DNA of 64,000 bases. It comes from Saprospiraceae bacterium. GTDB lineage: Bacteria > Bacteroidota > Bacteroidia > Chitinophagales > Saprospiraceae. The DNA is taken from positions 111,616 through 175,615 of the forward strand of contig JAHDHL010000001.1 of the NCBI GenBank assembly GCA_020631355.1, read 5' to 3'. The notes under the pieces are model-generated. The model did no database searches, was not told the DNA's origin, and worked only from the letters and a program-made list of their open reading frames with translations. Positions 16,837 through 25,753 of the stretch are shown one piece after another. The stretch's first letter is position 1, and every line of letters starts with the position of its first letter. The translations under genes and the position numbers were made by a program.

Positions 16837-18198
16837 TTATTTCACTTCCAATACCTCCACTTTGAAGATTAATATGGAATTAGGTGGTATTTTCTCTCCC
16901 GCACTCCTTGGGCCATAAGCCAATCCGGACGGAATGATGAGTTTACCTTTTCCGCCCTTTCCAAATTGGGGGATACCTACTTGCCATCCCTCGACCACTC
17001 CTTTCAGTGGGAAAGTAGCTGGTTGGCCACGGTCATAGGAAGAATCGAATTTGGTACCATCCAGAAGCGTGCCCTCATAATGTACCGTCACTGAACTATT
17101 GATGGTAGGCTTAGGATCCGACCCCGCTTCTTCCACGATATAGTACACTCCCTCAGGCGTACGCTTTGCATCCCAACCTTTTTCCTTGATGAACTTCCTG
17201 ATGATTTCCTCATCCAAGGATGCTTGCTGTCCTGCTTTTTCATTTTCCCTGCGTTGCTCCTCCTCTCTCATCTTATCCAGTTGCGCCTGATTCATCACAT
17301 CCAACAATTCCACATCAAAAACCAAGACTGCATTCGGAGGAATAACTCCTCCGGCACCTCTTTCGCCATAAGCCAATCCGGATGGAATATAGAATGTTCC
17401 CTTTCCTCCTTTCTTCAATAATGGAATGGACTCTTGCCAACCCGGTACCACACGACTTAACGGGAATGTTGCAGGCTCTCCTCTATCATAAGAAGAATCG
17501 AACTGTGTACCATCCAATAATGCGCCCCTGTAGTGTACCTTGACATTATCCTCCACTGAGGGATTAACGCCATCACCTTGCTCCTTGATCACATAATGGA
17601 TTCCAGATTCCGTTCTCTGAGCTGAGACATTATTGGCAGCAAGGTATTCCTTGATGAGTTGCTCATCCTTCTCCTTCTGTCTTTTAGCCTTGTCCTCCGG
17701 AGCAAAGAAATCCAATAATTCCACATCGAAAATAAGGACGGTATTAGCAGGAATATCAGGACCTGCACCTCTCTCTCCATAAGCAATACCTGATGGGATA
17801 ATGAATGTTCCTTTTCCTCCTTTCTTCAACATTGGGATAGCTTCCTGCCATCCCTTGATGACACCATTCAAGGAAAATTCAATCGGCTCTCCTCTATCAT
17901 AGGAAGAATCGAACACCTTGCCATCGAGACGGTACCCTTTGTAATGGGTATTCACGACATCCGTAGCCTTGGGATGTCCTCCCTCTCCCTCCTTATCGAT
18001 GGAATAATAGATACCTGACTCTGTTGATTTGAAATCAAGTTTATTATCGACCAAATACTTCAGGATTATGTTATTGTCCTTTTCTGCTTGTGTCTCTGGA
18101 TTTTGTATCATGCTGTTTTCATATTGCTTGATGAATTTGGGCGTACAGGCCGAAAATGTCAAACAAGCGAGTATTACAATGATGGATAAATGTTTCAT
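16837..18198 (-). CDS. Lipoprotein with three FKBP-type peptidyl-prolyl isomerase domains
   Basis: Envelope lipoprotein of 453 residues, read from the ATG at 18198. The longer frame to 18231 would overlap the upstream stop codon and place 11 residues before the signal. The signal peptide MKHLSIIVILACLTFSAC ends in a lipobox Cys. Three FKBP domains follow (about 45-165, 180-305 and 330-453). Each starts with a short helical lead with T-SGIYY or T-EGVYY, then HYKG or HYRG, FDSSYDRG, GW and a PSG-AYG(E/P)R loop ending in (I/V)F-VE(L/V)L. The domains catalyse prolyl isomerisation and act as periplasmic folding chaperones. It is the second gene after a two-domain paralogue, 19 bases apart. All three active-site loops look intact. 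Confidence 0.88.
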   Translation of the reverse strand: MKHLSIIVILACLTFSACTPKFIKQYENSMIQNPETQAEKDNNIILKYLVDNKLDFKSTESGIYYSIDKEGEGGHPKATDVVNTHYKGYRLDGKVFDSSYDRGEPIEFSLNGVIKGWQEAIPMLKKGGKGTFIIPSGIAYGERGAGPDIPANTVLIFDVELLDFFAPEDKAKRQKEKDEQLIKEYLAANNVSAQRTESGIHYVIKEQGDGVNPSVEDNVKVHYRGALLDGTQFDSSYDRGEPATFPLSRVVPGWQESIPLLKKGGKGTFYIPSGLAYGERGAGGVIPPNAVLVFDVELLDVMNQAQLDKMREEEQRRENEKAGQQASLDEEIIRKFIKEKGWDAKRTPEGVYYIVEEAGSDPKPTINSSVTVHYEGTLLDGTKFDSSYDRGQPATFPLKGVVEGWQVGIPQFGKGGKGKLIIPSGLAYGPRSAGEKIPPNSILIFKVEVLEVK

Positions 18199-18217
18199 AC
18201 TGTTTCTTTCTGATGGA

Positions 18218-19177
18218 TTATTTGAAATCAATCAATTCGATATCGAATCTTAGGCAACTGTTTGGTGGAATATCCTCTCCTGCACCTTTTTCTCCGTATC
18301 CCATGTATGATGGAAGAATCAGGGAACCTTTTCCTCCCTTACCGAATAACGGAATACCGAATGTCCAACCCGGAACCACCCTTGTCAATGAGAATGAAAT
18401 AGGCTGTCCTCTATCATAAGAGGAATCGAACTGTTTGCCATCCAAGGTTGTTCCCTTGTAATGAACGGTCACACTACTCATCATGGATGGCTTCTCAGCA
18501 CCCGGCTCCTCAATGATATAATAAATACCATCTTCGGATACTTGTGCATCAATATTATTATCCTTTAGATAATCCTCAATGATTTTCTTGTCCCTGTCTT
18601 CATACTTTAATTTGGAAGCATCCAAATACTCGGATAATGCATCCCTCATTTTCTTCTCCATCTTGGCTGCATATTCTTCTTGGTTCAGGGCTTCCAAAAC
18701 CTCCACTTCAAAAATCAGTGGGTCATTCGGCTTGATTTTACCTCCCGGGCGAGGAGTAGGCCCATATGCCAATCCGGATGGAATATACAATGTTCCCTTT
18801 CCACCTTCCTTGAACAAAGGAATTCCTTCCGTCCATCCCTTGATTACCTCGGTCAGACTGAATTCGATTGGTTCTCCACGATCATAAGAAGAATCAAACT
18901 GTGTACCATCCAGAAGGGTTCCCCTGTAATGTACCTTGACCGCACCATCAGGACTTGGATTATTTCCATCACCCTCTCTTTCCACGGTATAGTAAATACC
19001 TGACTCTGTCCTTTTGGCATCTACCTTATTATCAATTAGGTATTGGACAATGGCATTCTGATCAATCTGAGCCTGATCCGCAGGATTCTCATACATCTGC
19101 CCATCATAATTATTTGAATTGCAAGCAGACACTAAAATGATTGGCAACACCAACCACAGGAGGTTTAATTTCTTCAT
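18218..19177 (-). CDS. Lipoprotein with two FKBP-type peptidyl-prolyl isomerase domains
   Basis: A 319-residue lipoprotein. The signal MKKLNLLWLVLPIILVSAC has a good lipobox. Two FKBP domains (about 35-165 and 200-319) share FDSSYDRGEPI/FDSSYDRGQPI, the GW motif and the YIPSGLAYG or ILPSYMGYG loop. In the first domain the loop reads YGPTPRPGG rather than YGERGAG, and in the second the usual PSGLAYG is PSYMGYG, so substrate preference may differ. It is probably co-transcribed with the three-domain paralogue downstream, giving five FKBP domains from one operon. It is a plausible folding helper for exported or T9SS proteins. Confidence 0.88.
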   Translation of the reverse strand: MKKLNLLWLVLPIILVSACNSNNYDGQMYENPADQAQIDQNAIVQYLIDNKVDAKRTESGIYYTVEREGDGNNPSPDGAVKVHYRGTLLDGTQFDSSYDRGEPIEFSLTEVIKGWTEGIPLFKEGGKGTLYIPSGLAYGPTPRPGGKIKPNDPLIFEVEVLEALNQEEYAAKMEKKMRDALSEYLDASKLKYEDRDKKIIEDYLKDNNIDAQVSEDGIYYIIEEPGAEKPSMMSSVTVHYKGTTLDGKQFDSSYDRGQPISFSLTRVVPGWTFGIPLFGKGGKGSLILPSYMGYGEKGAGEDIPPNSCLRFDIELIDFK

Positions 19178-19225
19178 TATTCCGATTTAATATTATGAAT
19201 CATCGAATGTCTTCAAATGGGACTG

Positions 19226-19233
19226 CAAAAGTA
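19226..19233 (-). promoter_or_regulatory. -7 box of the FKBP operon
   Basis: Minus-strand TACTTTTG followed by CAG, 49 bases before the start codon of the two-domain FKBP gene. No clear -33 TTG is seen. Confidence 0.45.
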
Positions 19234-19300
19234 AGCATAAAACATGGGATTCCATCTCATCCCCTGAAGATGAACTTAGTACACCCAAACTAAATATAGT

Positions 19301-21241
19301 TTAGGTTACGCCATAATTGTAGAATTTCTTATCAATACTCATCACAGGAATCCTGACCTCGACCCGGGTTCCTGTGGGATTACCATTATTGTCTGTCAGA
19401 TCGATGGTATTCGTGGATAGTTTCACATCAGATGACTGGTTGAATAAATTCAATCTTTGCTGTGTAATCATCGTACCCATGGAACGGTGCGTTCCTGCCT
19501 GGTATTCTTTCTGACGTTTTGATGCGATTTCCCGACCTACTCCATTATCCTCTATCACACACATGAGATTCTCATCGTCCTCCATTCTGAAATTGATACT
19601 TACGAAACCATTCTTCACATCACGGATACCATGTTTGATGGAATTCTCGATATAAGGTTGGATAATCATCGGCGGGATACCCATGATATCTTCCTCCACA
19701 TCATCATCTATCTTGATGCTGTAATCAAAATCTCCCTTGAATCGTTCTTTTTCCAATTCAAGATAATCGTCCAGGAATTGCACTTCATCCTCCAAGGGAA
19801 TAACATCGAATTCTGAGAATTCCAGACTATTCCGAATCAGACGGGAGAATTTGGAGAAAAAGATGGCAGCCTGTTCTGGGTTATCCCCGGTGATGTATCC
19901 TTGTATGGAATTCAGACTATTGAAGATAAAATGGGGGTTCATCTGAGCCCGTAGGGCCTTGAGTTGGAGTTCTGTTGTTTGTAATCGTAGGAATTCTGTT
20001 TCTCTTTCCCTTTTTTCTGTTTCGTACTTCACTTCCAATTCCGTGAATGCACGAGCTCTTTCCTCATTCACATACTTCTCCCTACTCTCAGAATATTTGG
20101 TCTGGAATTGATAAGCCCTTTCGTAATTCTTCTGTTCTTCGTAAAATACCGCCAAATCCTTGTATATGGCGGACATTTGCTTGTAATCATCGCTCTTGAT
20201 TGCAAAATTAAGGGCGGTATTGTAATGCTCAAGGGCTTTTTCCTCATTATCCAATTCTGCATGCAACTGAGCACGATATCGTTCCAATACGGAAAAATTA
20301 TAATCATCATCCAGTCCTTGGTGCTGACCGTATAATTTCTCAGCATAATTATACATTGCCATTGCACTCTCATAATTCCCTTGCATGAAATACAACTGTC
20401 CCAGATTCGCTGATGCTCCTGCCCTTGCATACTGGCTGGAATCCTGCGGTGTATCTGTGATGGCTTTCTTGAAATGCTGGCCGGCCAATTTGAATTTACG
20501 CATTGAGCTGTAAGCATTTCCAATATGGAGATAATACCAAGCCAATCGCATTCCGAAACCAAAGGTTTCGCATATCTCAATTACTTTCTGGTAGGATAGG
20601 ACACTGTTATCCTTATCTTCTGCTCTCATATATGAGAAGCCCAAATTGGAATACACCTGGGTCAGGGAGTGATAATCCTTGATATCTTTCTTCGGATGCT
20701 GCGACTCCAAAAGTGTACGGGCCTCCAGCAGCAGGTCGATGGACTTATCATAGACGAAACGCCTATTGTATAGATTGGCCCTACGATTCAATAGGCGGGC
20801 CTGAACGAATGGGTCGGGATGGTTCTTGAGAATTTTGGTTGATTGTTCCAGCCAATATTCGGATTCCTCAACCATATTCAGATTGAAATAGGTACCAGCT
20901 AGGTCAATGAATACATCTCCCAATTGCGCATTGTATCCTTCTTCTTCGAATATGCTTCTTGCCTTTTTCAAGTGGGCGATAGACCAATTATAGTTATAAG
21001 CCTGATTCTCCAGAAAAGAACTATATGAATGGTAATATGCCATTTGCAGGCTATTACCTGTCGCTTCGGATAACTTACGAAGTTGGTTGAGGTATCCCTC
21101 GGCTTTTTTCAAGTTGATGAAACTGTAATAGTATGCCAAATCCTTGATGACCTCCAATCTCTCCGAGAGACTTCCCGTATTGGTGAGTTGTTTCTCTTTT
21201 TCAAGGATATCTGCCTTGAACTGATCTGCTACTTTCTGCAT
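19301..21241 (-). CDS. Soluble TPR-repeat sensor histidine kinase (LytS/HisKA-type)
   Basis: A 646-residue protein. An N-terminal superhelix of TPR-like repeats covers about residues 10-385, including motifs such as ARAGASANLGQLYFMQGNYESAMAMY. A charged coiled coil follows (about 385-425). The PF06580-type histidine kinase core comes next, with H-box AQMNPHFIFNSLNSIQG (about 430-446), N-box PPMIIQPYIENSIKHG (about 520-535), and ATP-lid IEDNGVGREIASKRQ (about 563-577). Most Bacteroidota TPR kinases of this class have a signal peptide and a membrane helix between TPR and kinase; neither is seen here, so it should sense a cytoplasmic partner. No LytTR regulator is adjacent. It faces the same way as the FKBP genes but is 60 or more bases away. 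Confidence 0.88.
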   Translation of the reverse strand: MQKVADQFKADILEKEKQLTNTGSLSERLEVIKDLAYYYSFINLKKAEGYLNQLRKLSEATGNSLQMAYYHSYSSFLENQAYNYNWSIAHLKKARSIFEEEGYNAQLGDVFIDLAGTYFNLNMVEESEYWLEQSTKILKNHPDPFVQARLLNRRANLYNRRFVYDKSIDLLLEARTLLESQHPKKDIKDYHSLTQVYSNLGFSYMRAEDKDNSVLSYQKVIEICETFGFGMRLAWYYLHIGNAYSSMRKFKLAGQHFKKAITDTPQDSSQYARAGASANLGQLYFMQGNYESAMAMYNYAEKLYGQHQGLDDDYNFSVLERYRAQLHAELDNEEKALEHYNTALNFAIKSDDYKQMSAIYKDLAVFYEEQKNYERAYQFQTKYSESREKYVNEERARAFTELEVKYETEKRERETEFLRLQTTELQLKALRAQMNPHFIFNSLNSIQGYITGDNPEQAAIFFSKFSRLIRNSLEFSEFDVIPLEDEVQFLDDYLELEKERFKGDFDYSIKIDDDVEEDIMGIPPMIIQPYIENSIKHGIRDVKNGFVSINFRMEDDENLMCVIEDNGVGREIASKRQKEYQAGTHRSMGTMITQQRLNLFNQSSDVKLSTNTIDLTDNNGNPTGTRVEVRIPVMSIDKKFYNYGVT

Positions 21242-21366
21242 GTCCTACTTAAATTCCCTGTAACCCAATTGTTAAGAAAATGATTTTTGGGTAATTACAA
21301 ATTCAGAAAATAAAAATACAACAATACTTGATGAAATGTCGGACTTCAAAGCATGACTTTACTTTT

Positions 21367-22149
21367 TCATGTTCCCATGAAATCATATTGGTATTTGTCA
21401 ATGATGAATCTATCTTTTTCAGCTACCCAAGAAATGGATTCCTTATCATAATAATCCTTGTAATCCCTATGATGGGATGTATTATTCTTCTCTGACAATA
21501 ATTGCTCGAGTTCATCATTCATTTCGATGCCCATGGCAAACAAAAAGGTGGACAAATCCTGGGTTAGGGATTCCATTCTGATGGTTTCTTGTTTCCAATT
21601 ATTGTGGGCATCATACTCCTGAAGCGTTTTCAAGTCAGCCCAACTCCCTTGCTTATGGAAATCTTTCAGATAGAGTCTGGCATACCTGTAGGTATATAGG
21701 CCCGCCCAACGTGAGATGGGGTGATTAGAAAAACCCCAAACCATTTCATCTGTCAACAATACCATTCTAAGCCACTCCCTGAAACGCCTGACATCATCCA
21801 CATCACCGTAGACCTTTCTCCATTTTTTTCGCCGAATCCGGAGATAGTCCCATTTCTTATTTTTCTTAAAAAAGGCCCAATCGAATTGGGTATGGTTCTT
21901 CAACATGGAGCCTTTACCCGCACAACCATAGGCCCATAAGGATACATACCAAGACCAAGGATTCCGGATACTTCCGAGAATCGTTTTCCGGGTCCAATCC
22001 TGTCGTAGGTTCATTGGTACTTGCTCGAATGTGATGTGCTTCCTTAACTTGACTCCATTCTCGGAAGGAATGGTTTTCAGAACTTTGGCAATATGAGTCG
22101 AACCTGTTTTTTGCAGGTCCAGATAAACGATATTTTCACCTATAAACAC
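21367..22149 (-). CDS. Sulfotransferase-like protein
   Basis: A 260-residue cytoplasmic protein with the PAPS-dependent sulfotransferase layout. LDLQKTGSTHIAKVL near the N terminus (about 10-24) is the 5'-phosphosulfate loop and strand. LGSIRNPWSWYVSLWAYG (about 58-75) is the 3'-phosphate-binding Arg/Ser motif. The end, WVAEKDRFIIDKYQYDF, matches the tail of sulfotransferases that act on glycans (often as E-D--I---F-Y). The acceptor is unknown; a surface polysaccharide or lipid is likely. No APS kinase or sulfate-activation genes are seen in the window. It starts 15 bases after the DUF4129 gene and may belong to that transcript. Confidence 0.78.
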   Translation of the reverse strand: MFIGENIVYLDLQKTGSTHIAKVLKTIPSENGVKLRKHITFEQVPMNLRQDWTRKTILGSIRNPWSWYVSLWAYGCAGKGSMLKNHTQFDWAFFKKNKKWDYLRIRRKKWRKVYGDVDDVRRFREWLRMVLLTDEMVWGFSNHPISRWAGLYTYRYARLYLKDFHKQGSWADLKTLQEYDAHNNWKQETIRMESLTQDLSTFLFAMGIEMNDELEQLLSEKNNTSHHRDYKDYYDKESISWVAEKDRFIIDKYQYDFMGT

Positions 22150-22163
22150 TTGATAAGGGAGAC

Positions 22164-22952
22164 CTATCGTTTTTTAACTTGTTGGACGAAATCGTTCAAT
22201 TTTTTCTGAATGGGTAAGTAATCGGATTGATCCAATTGTTCCTGCTGGCCATACCAAACCCTTTCGAATATACGGGTGACCTCCCTGAATGACTTATTCA
22301 GGTCTGTTTTCCTCATTTCCCTTATATAGTCCCGATTGGTCTTATCCCTTTTCCATTTGATGAGCTTCTTATTGGAAAGTTCTTTAATGGCCCAGAGGTA
22401 ATACAGGCGTATGGCCATCATATAATTCTTGTCCGCTAAGGATTGGTCTATCAGAATTTCCATATCAGACTTGTGCAGATTCTCCTCTACATTCCTGATA
22501 TTCACTGTTCCTGCCACTCCTTTCTGAACAATATTCTTCTTATTCGTTTCCGTTTCGAATGTTCCACCAGCCAAGCGGAAAACAAGTACGGATACCAATA
22601 ATATCCCTACGATCATCAATAACATCTTGAAGAAACTGGCACCAATATTCTCACCCAGCCCCAAATCCCAATCGGCGTAGTTCCTTGATCTTCTATTGGA
22701 GGTATTTCCCCTATTTGACGAATTAGCGTTACCTGTGTTGTTATTACGGGCTTCTTCCTCTTGCTTCTTCTTGATTTCAGGCGGTGTAAAATCTATTTCG
22801 CCCTTGGCTTCCTCCCAACTCTTATTGGAAAACTCGTTTATCTCTATCGGGTTTTCATAATATTCATCCTTTATGGTGGACCCATAAGCCATATCCAGAG
22901 GTGCCAAGCAGCACCAAAGGCCAATAATTAATATGAATATTTTCTTTAACAA
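22164..22952 (-). CDS. DUF4129-domain membrane protein
   Basis: Read from a TTG at 22952, giving 263 residues. A start at 23078 would overlap the upstream gene by 77 bases and put 42 unrelated residues before the signal peptide. The signal/anchor is LKKIFILIIGLWCCLAPLDMAYGS. A charged Asn-rich linker (about 60-110) precedes one transmembrane helix (FFKMLLMIVGILLVSVLVFRLAG). The C-terminal DUF4129 domain has the characteristic YMMAIRLYYLWAIKELSNKKLIKWKRDKTNRDYI and FERVWYG. DUF4129 proteins sit in MoxR-DUF58-type operons of unknown envelope function; here the partner is the SpoIIM-like gene just upstream. No MoxR or DUF58 gene is nearby. Confidence 0.72.
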   Translation of the reverse strand: MLKKIFILIIGLWCCLAPLDMAYGSTIKDEYYENPIEINEFSNKSWEEAKGEIDFTPPEIKKKQEEEARNNNTGNANSSNRGNTSNRRSRNYADWDLGLGENIGASFFKMLLMIVGILLVSVLVFRLAGGTFETETNKKNIVQKGVAGTVNIRNVEENLHKSDMEILIDQSLADKNYMMAIRLYYLWAIKELSNKKLIKWKRDKTNRDYIREMRKTDLNKSFREVTRIFERVWYGQQEQLDQSDYLPIQKKLNDFVQQVKKR

Positions 22953-23001
22953 GGGCTCGTTGTTTAATTCAAAGATAACGAAGTCGTTCAATAATATAAT
23001 A

Positions 23002-25149
23002 TCAACCCTCTCTTTCCAATCCTCGGATTCGCTTTCTGGTTCCGATTTGTTGGATTTTATTGAAAAGGCTCTTAGCATCCCTGATTTCCACTTGGGAATA
23101 ATAATACAATCCTATTCCTATAATGGATAACGGTGTGATAATCCCGAACATCACTTGGGCCATATAAGTAACGGCTACGGCAATCAACTCATCCATTCCC
23201 TCTTGGTTTGTCGAAATATTGTATCCAAAATTCTCCAATACGAACATCATTACGGGAGAGAAAAACAGGGACCAAATCATGATACATGTAATTCCTAGAA
23301 TGATATATAAAACGAACATATTCCCAATTCTTGTAAAAAGCAATTGGAATGTACGTCCTAGTGATTTAGCGACATTTCCTCCCTCCAGTACCATTACAGC
23401 AGACCATAAGACAAAGAATGGGAACGTCAGGAAGAACGTGAAATAAAAGAATCCATGAGAATGTCCCCATAACAACTGCAGGTTCAATAACAGCACCACA
23501 AGAGCTATCTTGGCAATATCCGCCATTTTCTGGGCCCAACCATTCTTGGTTTCAAAAGTCTGGATGGATTTATTGTATGCGTCCTTTACTCCTGCGAGAG
23601 AAACATAGGAAATCATGGTATAGATAATCATATTCACCATGAAATATGGTGAAATGAATCCCAATTTGTAATCAAAGAACTGCGAAGCAGTTTTCATTAC
23701 ATCAAAGAATGTTTCGAATAAGAATTTGACGACACCTGCAAATATGGTATAATTCAAGATGTCGTTCATCAGTACATTCGTAATGTTTGCGAATCGGGCA
23801 GGATACTCAAAGAGTTCAGAGGGAGTTCCATCCGCAAGGAGTAATACGACCGTAATGAAGAACGTAGCCGAACCGAAAGCCGTCCATATGATCCTGGGGA
23901 GATTATCCTTATATATTACGAATACATCCTTGAAGATCTCTCCTCCTGACTTAATCTTATCAAATTTCACTTCTGCACGCTTGGCGGCTTGTAATTTCTC
24001 GTCTTCTTCCAATAATGGTTTCTCTTGGAACTTACCCATTACCAGATATGCCTGCATGATTGCGAAGAAAAATACGGGTAGGGAAATCAATGCGAAGACA
24101 TATCCACCCTCGATTCCCAGCACCAATAACAGGGCATATAGTGCAATGGTTAATCCTAAGCTTATCGTACCTATGATTGGTAAGTGCTTGTTGAAATTAA
24201 CTGTGGACAACATGAATGGCAATATGACGAAGTAGAACAGTACCAAGAAGAAGTTGAACACAATGAATACAATCCGGAGCAAATCAGGGGCATCCGTCAG
24301 TCTTGTGATATAACTCTCAATGAAAGCTGCAAGAAAAATGAGAGGAATGGTTCCAATCATAATCTTTATTCCCTTTCTCGCAGAGAGCAGGAATGCCTGT
24401 AGTCTGGAATACGTCCCGGGGAATACCAATCCCTTACCCATTACGATACCGGCTGTTCCTGCAAGTATGGCTGCGGGTATTTCGAGCGAACCATGCGTCC
24501 AAATTCCCAATACAGAAGACACCAATTCGTCCTGTTCATGAAAGAAGAATTGGAAAGCTCCCACATACAGTCCGAAATAGACCAATTCAATTACGGAGCC
24601 TATCGTAAAAAGAACCCCGAACATGAAATACCTAAAACAAACCAATAGGTTGTTCAGATAAATCGTCAGGAACATGGTGAACTTATTCTCATCCTTATAG
24701 ATGGCCATGGGGTCTCCGGAACTGATATTTGAAATTGTCATATCAATGTACTCATCCCCGAGTAACTGCCTAGCGAATTCCTCATCCACACCGAGGTATC
24801 CGGAAAGACAACCCACGATGAATGAAACCCAAAAGAGCAGGGTAGCCAGTAGTAATTCCCAGCGACACTGATACATCAATCGTGGTAAATCCTCTGTCCA
24901 GAAGGACATGAATCTGCCTCCACTACTTTTCTTATTCTTATAAATGGAATAGAATATCTGTTGGGCCAAGCCATTTAGGTATACCCTGACAGAACGATTG
25001 GGATAGAATGTACGCGAGTAGGATAGGTCATCGGTAATCTGAACAAACAAGTCATTCAGTTTATCCGGGTCTGGATCATTGCGCTGGATGGTTCTTTCCA
25101 GTTCAATCCATTTATCCTTTTTTTGCTTGATAAAATTCGTCTCACGCAT
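23002..25149 (-). CDS. SpoIIM-family membrane protein fused to a second multi-helix domain
   Basis: A 715-residue polytopic membrane protein, about twice the length of an ordinary Bacteroidota SpoIIM protein (about 330). The N-terminal half (1-330) carries the SpoIIM/DUF95 pattern: FWTEDLPRLM, several helices, FRYFMFGVLFTIGSV, FFHEQDEL, IWTHGSLEIPAAILAGTAGIVMG and an amphipathic ARKGIK. The second half (about 335-715) has about eight more helices, including a DUF4013-like hydrophobic repeat region and the FAxxxLGRTFQLLF segment. It lies 49 bases upstream of the DUF4129 gene. The pairing is known from conserved MoxR-DUF58-DUF4129-SpoIIM clusters, but the fusion and the missing ATPase are unusual. 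Function unknown; probably envelope-related. Confidence 0.8.
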   Translation of the reverse strand: MRETNFIKQKKDKWIELERTIQRNDPDPDKLNDLFVQITDDLSYSRTFYPNRSVRVYLNGLAQQIFYSIYKNKKSSGGRFMSFWTEDLPRLMYQCRWELLLATLLFWVSFIVGCLSGYLGVDEEFARQLLGDEYIDMTISNISSGDPMAIYKDENKFTMFLTIYLNNLLVCFRYFMFGVLFTIGSVIELVYFGLYVGAFQFFFHEQDELVSSVLGIWTHGSLEIPAAILAGTAGIVMGKGLVFPGTYSRLQAFLLSARKGIKIMIGTIPLIFLAAFIESYITRLTDAPDLLRIVFIVFNFFLVLFYFVILPFMLSTVNFNKHLPIIGTISLGLTIALYALLLVLGIEGGYVFALISLPVFFFAIMQAYLVMGKFQEKPLLEEDEKLQAAKRAEVKFDKIKSGGEIFKDVFVIYKDNLPRIIWTAFGSATFFITVVLLLADGTPSELFEYPARFANITNVLMNDILNYTIFAGVVKFLFETFFDVMKTASQFFDYKLGFISPYFMVNMIIYTMISYVSLAGVKDAYNKSIQTFETKNGWAQKMADIAKIALVVLLLNLQLLWGHSHGFFYFTFFLTFPFFVLWSAVMVLEGGNVAKSLGRTFQLLFTRIGNMFVLYIILGITCIMIWSLFFSPVMMFVLENFGYNISTNQEGMDELIAVAVTYMAQVMFGIITPLSIIGIGLYYYSQVEIRDAKSLFNKIQQIGTRKRIRGLEREG

Positions 25150-25240
25150 GGTAAGCGGTACAGTTTTGAGGTATCATTCTAATCCGAATTCAAGTATAAC
25201 CAAAAATCAGATGTAATGCTAAGATAGCCAATCTTTTCTT

Positions 25241-25753
25241 CTAAGGTTTTGGACTAACGGGTTCAATTGTCATATCAATGATTCGCAATTTCCGTTTTTT
25301 TCCCAATTTATATGTTTTGTGCCGGAGGAGCCACTTCAAAAGCCAACCTAGGAGAAACGATACACCCATGACGATCAGTACTCCCCAGGTGAGGGGTTCT
25401 CCGTAAACGAGGAATGCCAGTAGGGAATATCCTCCCCATGACAAGCCGAATACCCAGAGCATATAGGAAAGGTATTTTCCTACATTCCTATTCTTGTATG
25501 TCCGTATCCGGGTAATGTCATCTATCTTGATAGGCCCCAATTGGGTCAGAATCATATTTGCATCAGGATAGATTTTTTGGATTTCCAATGTTTGGTATAC
25601 TTCCTCGCCCTTGAGTTTGACCGTTATTTCGTCGCCTACATAGAAATCCATGGACTTGCGCTTTCCGAAGCGATCCATTTGTAGTTTGACTTGTGCACTG
25701 ATATCATTACAAATCAGGAAAAGCAGTACCAGTAAACTGATATATTTTTTCAT
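25241..25753 (-). CDS. Exported membrane protein of unknown function
   Basis: A 170-residue protein that I do not recognise. It has a signal peptide (MKKYISLLVLLFLICNDISA) and a short beta-rich region (MDRFGKRKSMDFYVGDEITVKLKGEEVY, LTQLGPIKIDDITRIRTYKNR). Two adjacent transmembrane helices follow (about 90-110 and 118-138), and a basic tail KLGKKRKLRIIDM ends the protein. The soluble segment would face the periplasm and the tail the periplasm or cytoplasm, depending on hairpin topology. It lies upstream of the SpoIIM-like gene with 91 bases between them, so it could be transcribed with it. Confidence 0.6.
   Translation of the reverse strand: MKKYISLLVLLFLICNDISAQVKLQMDRFGKRKSMDFYVGDEITVKLKGEEVYQTLEIQKIYPDANMILTQLGPIKIDDITRIRTYKNRNVGKYLSYMLWVFGLSWGGYSLLAFLVYGEPLTWGVLIVMGVSFLLGWLLKWLLRHKTYKLGKKRKLRIIDMTIEPVSPKP

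Noticed and set aside
22953-23078. Long N-terminal extension of the DUF4129 gene
   Set aside because: It overlaps the SpoIIM gene by 77 bases, while a TTG at 22952 sits right before a signal peptide.
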